9,395 nucleotides of DNA. It comes from Bacteroidales bacterium. Its GTDB lineage: Bacteria; Bacteroidota; Bacteroidia; Bacteroidales; UBA932. Below are positions 1 through 6,641 of the stretch, in pieces; positions within the stretch are counted from its first letter, which is position 1; every line of letters starts with the position of its first letter. The DNA lies in contig JAFXUS010000033.1 in the NCBI GenBank assembly GCA_017535125.1, positions 1-9,395 of the forward strand, in the 5' to 3' direction. The notes beneath the pieces were generated by a model that was not told the origin of the DNA, did not search any database, and saw only the letters and a list, made by a program, of their open reading frames with translations. Both the position numbers and the translations under genes were made by a program.

Positions 1-482
1 AGCGTGACGGCGGTGTTGCGCCCCTCCCAGCGCTCGGAGAAGAGCAGCAGGATGGCCAGGCGCGTGACGAGGATGAGCACGAAGGCGATCAGCAGCCAGG
101 TCAGCGAGGCGGCCATCTGTTCCTGGGCCGCCGGATGCCGGCGGGCGTAACTGCGGGCGATGAGGAGCATCGCCCAGCCGATGATCTCCGTGCACAGGAA
201 GGTGGAAAGGGGATAGATGATCAGCGGCGAGTCGGTGAAACTGTCGATCAGCCAGGCCGTGCCGCGGCCGAGCAGCACGCCGACAATGTTGACCACCAGC
301 ACGGAGATGGCCATCATATAGCCGCTGACCTGACAACGCAGACAGAGAATCACGACCATCATCATCGACAGCAGCGTCAGCATCATGTCGTCCGCCAGAC
401 CGAGCAGACGGCAACCCAGCGCGACGACCCCGTGCAGCAGCGCGAAGCCGTGGATGATCCATCCTTCTTTTGAAATCTTCAT
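1..482 (-). CDS. N-terminal part of a polytopic membrane protein, probably a LytS/YehU-type sensor histidine kinase (partial)
   Basis: Reading the minus strand from the ATG at 482 gives 160 residues without a stop; the gene continues past the left edge. The protein begins MKISKEGWIIHGFALLH and has about five hydrophobic segments (residues about 8-28, 33-50, 55-73, 86-109 and 124-148) joined by short loops, so it is an inner-membrane protein with almost no soluble domain in the visible part. From memory, this opening and layout resemble the membrane region of Bacteroidales sensor kinases of the His_kinase (LytS/YehU) group, which work with LytTR response regulators. The kinase domain itself is not visible, so this rests on resemblance plus the LytTR-like operator just upstream. 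The start was chosen because it is the first ATG after the AT-rich gap; there is no clear Shine-Dalgarno sequence, as is usual in Bacteroidota. It is divergent from the sus operon. It could instead be an unrelated small membrane protein. The coding call is firm, the kinase call tentative. Confidence 0.68.
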   Translation of the reverse strand, partial: MKISKEGWIIHGFALLHGVVALGCRLLGLADDMMLTLLSMMMVVILCLRCQVSGYMMAISVLVVNIVGVLLGRGTAWLIDSFTDSPLIIYPLSTFLCTEIIGWAMLLIARSYARRHPAAQEQMAASLTWLLIAFVLILVTRLAILLLFSERWEGRNTAVT

Positions 483-522
483 AATAACAAATGACAAGAT
501 AATAAAAATTCTAACGAATCTA

Positions 523-552
523 ACCGTTCATCCCGAAAATTCTACCATTCAT
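523..552 (+). promoter_or_regulatory. Candidate LytTR-type operator (two 9-bp direct repeats)
   Basis: Two similar 9-mers in the same orientation, ACCGTTCAT at 523-531 and ACCATTCAT at 544-552, are separated by exactly 12 bases, so they repeat every 21 bases or about two helical turns. The published LytTR-domain site is a pair of 9-mers of the form [TA][AC][CA]GTTN[AG][TG] separated by 12 or 13 bases. The first copy fits at every position and the second misses by one base. The similarity extends outwards (TCTAACC/TCTACC before and TCATCC in both copies). It lies between two divergent genes, so it could control either or both. It sits about a dozen bases upstream of the putative -33 element of the rightward promoter, a normal activator position. 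Function is inferred. Confidence 0.6.
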
Positions 553-563
553 CCTTTTTCATT

Positions 564-593
564 TTTCCACGCGCGTAAGAATTCTTTATTTTG
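564..593 (+). promoter_or_regulatory. Possible Bacteroidota-type promoter for the MFS-sus operon
   Basis: TTATTTTG at 586-593 differs by one base from the Bacteroidota -7 box TAnnTTTG. A weak -33 candidate, TTTC at 564-567 (consensus TTTG), lies about 18-19 bases upstream. Transcription would start near 600, giving a leader of under 20 bases before the ATG at 617. The poor -33 box would suit an activator-dependent promoter, and the LytTR-like repeat ends about 11 bases upstream. In AT-rich DNA such matches also arise by chance. Nothing else recognisable was seen in the 483-616 gap, and no separate promoter for the leftward gene could be singled out. Confidence 0.35.
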
Positions 594-616
594 CGGCAAC
601 GACTTTTAACACTAAA

Positions 617-1942
617 ATGCAAACCAAAAAGCTCACCTTCTGGCAGATGTGGAATCTCAGCTTCGGATTTTTCGGAGTTCAGATTGCCTATGCCCTGCAG
701 AGCGCCAACATCAGCCGCATATTCGCAACGCTGGGTGCGGACCCGCACCAGCTCAGTTTCTTCTGGATCCTGCCCCCGCTGATGGGCATGATCGTCCAGC
801 CCCTCATCGGCAAGTATTCCGACCGCACCTGGTGCACGATGGGTCGTCGCAAGCCGTATCTGCTCGTCGGCGCCCTCGTGGCCGTCCTGGTCATGATTTT
901 CCTGCCGAACGCCGGCAGCCTCAATTTCAGCAGCCGCCTGCTGCTCGGCCTCAACGGCGCCATGTGGTTCGGACTCTTCTCCCTGATCTTCCTGGACACC
1001 TCCATCAACGTGGCGATGCAGCCGTTCAAGATGATGGTCGGCGACATGGTGGGCGAGGAGCAGAAGGCGCAGGCCTACTCCATCCAGTCGCTGCTGTGCA
1101 ACGCCGGCAGCCTGGTCGGCTACCTTTTCCCGATCTTCTTCACCTGGATCGGCATCGCCAACACCGCCCCGAAGGGCGTGATCCCGCCGTCCGTGATCTG
1201 GAGCTTCTACTGCGGCGCCGCCGTCCTGATCCTCTGCGTGCTCTACACCTTCGCGAAGGTCCGGGAAATGCCGCCGGCAGAGTATGCCGCGTTCCACGGC
1301 ATTGATCCGCAAAAGCAGGCCGCCGAGGCGAAGGAGAAGCCGGGGCTGTTCAAGCTCCTGCTACATGCCCCCAAGACCTTCTGGACGGTCGGCCTGGTGC
1401 AGTTCTTCTGCTGGGCCGCGTTCATGTACATGTGGACCTACACCAACGGCGCCATCGCCGCCAACTGCTGGCATACCACCGACACCGCGTCCGAGGGCTA
1501 CCAGGCCGCGGGCAACTGGGTCGGCGTCGTGTTCGCCGTGCAGGCGGTCGGTTCCATCCTCTGGGCCCTCGTGATCCCGCGCTTCAAGTCGCTCCGCCTC
1601 GCCTACGTGGTCAGCCTGCTGATCGGCGCCGCGGGCTTCATTTCCATCTATTTCGTCCATGACCAGTATCTGCTGTTCGGGTCCTACTTCCTCGTCGGAG
1701 CAGCCTGGGCCGCAATGCTCGCGCTGCCGTTCACACTGCTGACGAATTCCCTCAGCGGCGAGCACATGGGCAGCTACCTGGGCCTCTTCAACTGCACCAT
1801 CTGCCTGCCGCAGATCATCGCGGCCGCGCTGGGCGGCGTGGTGCTGCATCTTGTGGGTGGCGCCCAGGCCAGCATGCTGGTGGTCGCCGGCGTACTGCTC
1901 ATCTGCGGCAGCGTCGCCGTCGCCCTCGTCAAGGAACACTGA
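617..1942 (+). CDS. MFS sugar transporter, SLC45/sucrose-maltose type (inner membrane)
   Basis: This 441-residue protein has about twelve hydrophobic helices in two sets of six, split by a charged cytoplasmic loop (residues about 215-252, rich in K, E and A), which is the standard MFS plan and length. After helix 2 comes the MFS motif-A loop, residues 65-81 (GKYSDRTWCTMGRRKPY). The SDR...GRRkP form is typical of the glycoside-cation symporters related to plant sucrose and animal SLC45 carriers, and of the maltose carriers found in Bacteroidota alpha-glucan loci. Helix 11 (about 386-410, GSYLGLFNCTICLPQI) also fits. The likely job is proton-driven uptake of maltose or short maltodextrins from periplasm to cytoplasm; the substrate is inferred from the susCDEF genes that follow after a 34-base gap. 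The ATG at 617 directly follows the AT-rich leader and gives MQTKKLTFWQMWNLSFGF, a normal N-terminus. It is probably the first gene of the operon. Confidence 0.9.
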   Translation: MQTKKLTFWQMWNLSFGFFGVQIAYALQSANISRIFATLGADPHQLSFFWILPPLMGMIVQPLIGKYSDRTWCTMGRRKPYLLVGALVAVLVMIFLPNAGSLNFSSRLLLGLNGAMWFGLFSLIFLDTSINVAMQPFKMMVGDMVGEEQKAQAYSIQSLLCNAGSLVGYLFPIFFTWIGIANTAPKGVIPPSVIWSFYCGAAVLILCVLYTFAKVREMPPAEYAAFHGIDPQKQAAEAKEKPGLFKLLLHAPKTFWTVGLVQFFCWAAFMYMWTYTNGAIAANCWHTTDTASEGYQAAGNWVGVVFAVQAVGSILWALVIPRFKSLRLAYVVSLLIGAAGFISIYFVHDQYLLFGSYFLVGAAWAAMLALPFTLLTNSLSGEHMGSYLGLFNCTICLPQIIAAALGGVVLHLVGGAQASMLVVAGVLLICGSVAVALVKEH

Positions 1943-1978
1943 TATTAATCCATATATTACCAACCACTTCATTAATAT
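1942..1978. repeat. Short AT-only inverted repeat between the MFS gene and susC
   Basis: ATATTAAT at 1942-1949 and its exact reverse complement ATTAATAT at 1971-1978 flank a 21-base spacer. The left arm starts at the last base of the MFS stop codon and the right arm overlaps the susC ATG at 1977-1979. With only A-T pairs and a long loop the hairpin would be weak. It could be a protein site or affect susC translation, but an AT-rich gap can produce it by chance. Confidence 0.3.
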
Positions 1979-4937
1979 GAAAAAAATCCTAACCATCCTT
2001 GCGGCCATCGTGCTCTCGGGCATGATGTCCGCCACCGCATTCGCCCAAAGCGGCCATGTGGTCCAGGGTGTGGTTGTCGACCAGATCGGCCCCGTGATCG
2101 GTGCCTCCGTCGTGGAGACGGGCACCTCCAACGGTGTCGTCACGGATCTGGACGGCAACTTCTCCCTCAGGGTTTCTTCTCCTGATGCCATCGTCGAAGT
2201 GAGCTGCATCGGCTATGTCACGCAGTCCTTCAAGGCATCCGAAATGCCCGCCCATATCACCCTCCATGAGGACAACGAGTTCCTCGACGAGGTCGTGGTC
2301 ATCGGCTACGGCACCGTGAAGAAAAGCGATATGACGGGCTCCGTCGTCGCCATCAAGAACGACGAAGTCAACCGCGGCGCGATCACCTCTCCGAGCCAGG
2401 CCCTCATGGGCAAGGTCTCCGGTCTGCACATCGTGCCGGCTTCCGGACAGCCCGGTGACGGCGCTACGATCCGCATCCGCGGCGCCGCATCCCTCACCGC
2501 CAACAACGACCCGCTCATCGTCATCGACGGCGTGCCCGTGACCGGTGAAGGCGGTGCCGGTATGGGCGATCCGCTCGCTTCGGTCAACCCCAACGACATC
2601 GAGAGCTTCTCCGTGCTGAAGGACGCCTCCGCGACCGCCATCTACGGCTCCCGCGCTTCCAACGGCGTCATCATCATCACCACCAAGAAAGGCAGCGGCG
2701 GTGCGATCAAGGTCACGTACAACGGCAGCGTCAGCGCCAAGCAGAACATCGCCACCCTCGACATGATGAGCGGCGACCAGTTCCGCGAGGCGGTGAACAA
2801 GTACCACCCCGAGTATGCCTTCCTGCTCGGCACGGCCAACACCAACTGGCAGGACCAGATCTACCGTGTCGGCATCTCCACGGACCACAACCTCAGCGTG
2901 TACGGCGGCAGCCAGCTTCCGTTCCGCGTGAGCGTCGGCTACAACCTGGACCAGGCGACCACCAAGCTGGGCGACAACCAGCGCGTCAACGCCGACCTCA
3001 GCCTCTCGCCGAAGTTCCTGGATGACCACCTGTCCCTCAACGTGAACGTGAAGGGCATCTACCAGCAGACCCTCTGGGCCAACGGCGGCGCCGTGGGCGG
3101 AGCCGTCGCGTTCGACCCGACCAAGCCGGTGTACAATGGCGACGGTTCTTTCTGGAACTGGTACAACGAAGACGGAACGCCCAACACGATGGCGTCCACC
3201 AGCCCGATGTCCACCCTGTACGACTACTACAACATCGGCCGTACGGTGCGCAGCATCGGCAACATGCAGATCGACTACAAGGTCCACGGCCTGGAAGACC
3301 TGCGCTTCAACCTCAACCTCGGTTATGACGTCGCGCGTACGAAAGGCGACCAGTACAACGAGCTCGGTTCCTACAGCTCGATGCGCGCCACGCCGGACCG
3401 CGCCGTCCGTTACCAGAACTTCAACCGCAACCTCCTGCTCGAGGCCTACGCCGACTACAACCATGAGTTCGACTGGTGCAACCTCGACGTCATGGCCGGT
3501 TATTCCTGGCAGCGCAACTACGTCCGTTACGACAACACGCAGTACTACAACGCCGAGCCCCGCTGGGCCGAGCTCAATCTCTATGAGCGCAAGCCCTACG
3601 ACGCGAAAGAGTACGTGCTGATCTCCTTCTTCGGCCGCGTCAACTGGTCGATCAAGTCCAAGTACCTCTTCACCTTCACCGTCCGCGAGGACGCCTCTTC
3701 CCGTTTCAGCCCGAAGAACCGCTGGGGCCTGTTCCCTTCCGCGGCCTTCGCCTGGAACATCAAGAACGAGGAATTCCTGAAGCACGAGAGCGCCGTCTCC
3801 GCCCTCAAGCTCCGTCTCGGATGGGGCCGTACGGGTCAGCAGGACATCGGCGGTGACTACTATCCGTACGTCGCCCGCTACAACATGGCGACGGATTCTC
3901 GCATGCGTTACAACATGGGTGAAGGAAACTACAACGTACTCGCCCCGATCGCCTACAACCCCGACATCAAGTGGGAGACCACCGAGACCTGGAACGCCGG
4001 TCTGGACTTCGGCTTCGCCGGTGACCGCATCACCGGCACCGTGGAGGCCTACTACCGCCGCACCTTCGACCTGTTGAACTCCATCAACTTCCCGATGGGT
4101 ACCAACTTCACCAACATGCTGATCGACAACATCGGCGAGATGGTCAACAAGGGTGTTGAAATCACCCTCAACACCGTCCCGGTCGAGACGAAGGACTGGC
4201 ACTGGTCCATCGGCGGCAACGTCACCTTCCAGGACACCCGGATCACCAAGCTGACGGCCAAGAACATCGCCGGCTATCTCGGCGTGACGACGGGCCCGAA
4301 CCTCGGCGGTACGGACGGCTACACGTCCCTGCACCGCGTCGGCTTCGCCCCGTACACCTTCTTCCTCTATGAGCAGGCGTACGACACCAACGGCAACCCG
4401 ATCCAGAACGTGCTCATCGACCGCAACGGCGACGGCGTCATTTCTGAATCCGACCGCTACGTCACCGGCTACAGCCCGAACCCCTGGATGTTCTTCGGTA
4501 TCAACACGCACCTGAGCTACAAGAACTGGGACTTCAGCATCAACGGTCACGGCTCCATCGGCAGCTACGCCATCAACCGCGTGGCGATGGGCTACTCGAC
4601 CGCCTATTCCGAGGATTACACCAAGAACTTCATCCAGAACTGGAGCAACACCTATCTGGTGCCCGGCTGGGTGGATCTCCAGCAGACCAACCAGAAGTAC
4701 TCCGACATGTTCGTCGAGAACACCTCGTTCTTCAAGATCGACGACATCAACCTCGGCTACACCTTCCACTTCAAGCGCTTCCTCGATTCGATCCGTGTCG
4801 CCGCTTCCGTACAGAACGTCCTCACGATCACCAAGTACCGGGGCCTTGATCCTGAACTGCAGGGCGTCGACGGCGTGGACAACAATATGTTCCCGCGCCC
4901 GCGCCTCTACACGGTCCGTGTCAACATCAACTTCTAA
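1977..4937 (+). CDS. susC: SusC-family TonB-dependent outer-membrane starch-oligosaccharide transporter
   Basis: A 986-residue SusC/RagA-type importer of normal length. In order: a signal peptide at 1-23 (MKKILTIL...ATAFA, cut before Q24); a carboxypeptidase-regulatory-like domain at about 28-98 (VVQGVVVDQIGPVIGASV, TDLDGNFSL); a TonB-box region at 103-113 (LDEVVVIGYGT); the plug at about 117-240 with the family signature at 210-230 (SFSVLKDASATAIYGSRASNG); then the 22-strand barrel, ending in PRLYTVRVNINF with the terminal aromatic used in barrel assembly. An EF-hand-like acidic loop lies at residues 815-826 (DRNGDGVISESD). With SusD it forms the pump that takes maltooligosaccharides across the outer membrane using TonB energy. 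The reading frame is open further upstream to 1851, but that stretch overlaps the MFS gene and has no signal peptide, so the ATG at 1977 is the start. susD begins 12 bases after the stop. The family is certain; the alpha-glucan substrate is inferred from SusD and SusE/F. Confidence 0.96.
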   Translation: MKKILTILAAIVLSGMMSATAFAQSGHVVQGVVVDQIGPVIGASVVETGTSNGVVTDLDGNFSLRVSSPDAIVEVSCIGYVTQSFKASEMPAHITLHEDNEFLDEVVVIGYGTVKKSDMTGSVVAIKNDEVNRGAITSPSQALMGKVSGLHIVPASGQPGDGATIRIRGAASLTANNDPLIVIDGVPVTGEGGAGMGDPLASVNPNDIESFSVLKDASATAIYGSRASNGVIIITTKKGSGGAIKVTYNGSVSAKQNIATLDMMSGDQFREAVNKYHPEYAFLLGTANTNWQDQIYRVGISTDHNLSVYGGSQLPFRVSVGYNLDQATTKLGDNQRVNADLSLSPKFLDDHLSLNVNVKGIYQQTLWANGGAVGGAVAFDPTKPVYNGDGSFWNWYNEDGTPNTMASTSPMSTLYDYYNIGRTVRSIGNMQIDYKVHGLEDLRFNLNLGYDVARTKGDQYNELGSYSSMRATPDRAVRYQNFNRNLLLEAYADYNHEFDWCNLDVMAGYSWQRNYVRYDNTQYYNAEPRWAELNLYERKPYDAKEYVLISFFGRVNWSIKSKYLFTFTVREDASSRFSPKNRWGLFPSAAFAWNIKNEEFLKHESAVSALKLRLGWGRTGQQDIGGDYYPYVARYNMATDSRMRYNMGEGNYNVLAPIAYNPDIKWETTETWNAGLDFGFAGDRITGTVEAYYRRTFDLLNSINFPMGTNFTNMLIDNIGEMVNKGVEITLNTVPVETKDWHWSIGGNVTFQDTRITKLTAKNIAGYLGVTTGPNLGGTDGYTSLHRVGFAPYTFFLYEQAYDTNGNPIQNVLIDRNGDGVISESDRYVTGYSPNPWMFFGINTHLSYKNWDFSINGHGSIGSYAINRVAMGYSTAYSEDYTKNFIQNWSNTYLVPGWVDLQQTNQKYSDMFVENTSFFKIDDINLGYTFHFKRFLDSIRVAASVQNVLTITKYRGLDPELQGVDGVDNNMFPRPRLYTVRVNINF

Positions 4938-4949
4938 TACGTGACGGAT

Positions 4950-6608
4950 ATGAAAAAGATATATACCCTCATTCTTGTGACGCTCGCCTGCGTTCTGTCT
5001 TCCTGTGTCAAGGACCTCGACACGCACCTGCTCAACGAGACCGACACGACGGCGGAACAGGCTTTTGCGACCCAGGCGGACTATCTCGCTTCCCTGACCT
5101 ACATCAACGCTTTCTACAACTTCGTCAGCGCCGGTGACCCGGGCAGCTCCGACATCAGCGTGAAAGACTCCGGCCAGAGTGAGCTTGTGCGCCAGTACAT
5201 CAACCTCAACGAACTCTCCGCCGACTCCTTCAAGTGCAGCTGGACGGGCGACAGCTACGTCTCCGAACTCCAGAACAACCGCTGGACGGCCACGGAGAAC
5301 GCCGCGACCATCGCCGTCTATACCCGTTGCATGAAGGGCATCACCCTCGTCAACGAATTCCTCCGCCAGACCGAGCCCGAAAAGCTCGCCGAGCGCGGAC
5401 ATGGCGGCATGAGCGCAGCCATCGCCGGATACCGGGCCGAAGCCCGCTTCCACCGCGCCCTGTTCTACTATCTGATGATGGACCTCTTCGGCAATCCGCC
5501 GTTCGCGACGGAGGAGAACGTCCTGGGCGAAGCGCCCAAGCAGATCCAGCGCGCCGACCTCTTCGTCTGGATCGAGAACGAATGCAAGGACCTCCTGTCC
5601 GGTAACGATATGCCGGCCAAGGGCGCCGTTCCGTACCCGCGTCCGACCAAGGGTTCCGTGCAGGCGCTCCTCGCCCGCATGTACCTCAACGCTGAGGTTT
5701 ACACCGGCACCGCCCGCTGGCAGGATGCCAAGGATGCGGCCGCGGCCGTCATCGGCATGGGCTACGTCCTCCATCCCGTCTATCAGGAACTCTTCATGCA
5801 GGACAACACCGAGAGCGGCGCCGCTGCCGACGAGTTCATTTTCGGCATCGAATATGACCGCGACCACGCCCAGAGCTGGGGTGGCACGACCACCATGTGC
5901 AGCGCCTTCGTCGGCGGTACCGCCAACGCCAAGATCGGCCAGCTACTCGGCGTCGGCACGACCATCATGCCGGAAGGCTGGGACGGCTACCACGTGGCAC
6001 CCGACTATGTGGACCGCTTCGAACTCAAGGGCGTGAACTGGGACGGCTCCGACTTCGGCTACGACCGCGAGAAGTCCGACAAGCGCGCGTTCTTCTTCAA
6101 CGAAGGCGAGCCTGAATTCGTCGCGACGACCACCAAGACCGGCTGGCGCTGCTGGAAATGGAGCAGCCTCAAGTCCGACGGCACCATCCTGGACCGCAAC
6201 AGCGACAACTTCAAGTTCTCCTCCTGCGACTTCCCGATTTTCCGCCTCGCGGAAATGTACCTGATCTATGCTGAGGCCGACGCCCGCCTGAACGGCGGCA
6301 CCACGACCGATGCCACGGCGCTCGGTTATGTCAAGGCGCTGCGCGACCGCGCCGGCGTGGAGATGCCCGATGCCGTCACCCTCGACTGGCTGCTCGACGA
6401 GCGCGCCCGCGAACTGATGCTGGAGGGCCACCGCCGCACGGATCTCATCCGCTACGGTTACTATACCTCCGCGTCCTTCCCGTGGGCCGGCAAGGGCGGC
6501 GTGCCGAACGGCAAGGTTTCCCTGCCTTCCTACCGCACCCTCTACCCGCTTCTCACTTCGGATATCAATGCCAATTCCGCCAACCTCAAGCAGAATCCCG
6601 GCTATTAA
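4950..6608 (+). CDS. susD: SusD starch-binding surface lipoprotein
   Basis: A 552-residue lipoprotein, almost the same length as B. thetaiotaomicron SusD (551). The lipobox LSSC places the lipid-bearing cysteine at residue 19, followed by VKDLD, an acidic stretch compatible with export to the cell surface. Family marks are AEARFHRALFYYLMMDLFGNPPF (about 163-185), LLARMYLNAEVYTG (240-253), FRLAEMYLIYAEAD (431-444), LRDRAGVEMP (464-473) and DERARELMLEGHRRTDLIRYG (483-503). Compared from memory with B. thetaiotaomicron SusD, the segment from 73 to 101 aligns without gaps: D73, R81, N87, E88, L89 and W98 are kept, while N101 is aspartate. SWGG (W310) and EGW (W344) sit where SusD has Y296 and W320, so the aromatic arc that grips helical starch seems intact. 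This supports starch rather than another glycan. Start: an in-frame GTG at 4941 would only add MTD, so the ATG at 4950, which gives a normal MKK lipoprotein leader, is preferred. It caps SusC. The next gene follows after 33 bases. Confidence 0.95.
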   Translation: MKKIYTLILVTLACVLSSCVKDLDTHLLNETDTTAEQAFATQADYLASLTYINAFYNFVSAGDPGSSDISVKDSGQSELVRQYINLNELSADSFKCSWTGDSYVSELQNNRWTATENAATIAVYTRCMKGITLVNEFLRQTEPEKLAERGHGGMSAAIAGYRAEARFHRALFYYLMMDLFGNPPFATEENVLGEAPKQIQRADLFVWIENECKDLLSGNDMPAKGAVPYPRPTKGSVQALLARMYLNAEVYTGTARWQDAKDAAAAVIGMGYVLHPVYQELFMQDNTESGAAADEFIFGIEYDRDHAQSWGGTTTMCSAFVGGTANAKIGQLLGVGTTIMPEGWDGYHVAPDYVDRFELKGVNWDGSDFGYDREKSDKRAFFFNEGEPEFVATTTKTGWRCWKWSSLKSDGTILDRNSDNFKFSSCDFPIFRLAEMYLIYAEADARLNGGTTTDATALGYVKALRDRAGVEMPDAVTLDWLLDERARELMLEGHRRTDLIRYGYYTSASFPWAGKGGVPNGKVSLPSYRTLYPLLTSDINANSANLKQNPGY

Positions 6609-6641
6609 TCGACGTGCTTTGAACTCATAATTTACAGCAAG

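Noticed and set aside
135..473. Plus-strand 112-codon open frame in the left part of the window.
   Set aside because: It is rich in H, Q, D and R without a pattern, and is antisense to a coherent multi-helix membrane protein whose start is at 482.
542..1312. Minus-strand 256-codon open frame over the beginning of the MFS gene.
   Set aside because: It is antisense to a clear twelve-helix transporter and covers the promoter region; its protein is charged, low in complexity and matches nothing known.
1851..1976. A 42-residue N-terminal extension of SusC using an earlier start codon.
   Set aside because: It lies mostly within the MFS coding sequence in another frame and would bury the clear signal peptide starting at 1977.
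4935..4950. A terminator or regulatory stem-loop in the susC-susD gap, of the sort that lowers expression between the two genes.
   Set aside because: The gap is only 12 bases and shows no stem-loop or T-run.
1989..5867. A 3.9-kb open frame on the minus strand lying across susC and most of susD (1292 codons).
   Set aside because: Its predicted protein is rich in V, D, E, G, R and H with no recognisable domain, and it is antisense to two certain genes. GC-rich third codon positions remove stop codons from the opposite strand, so it is a shadow.
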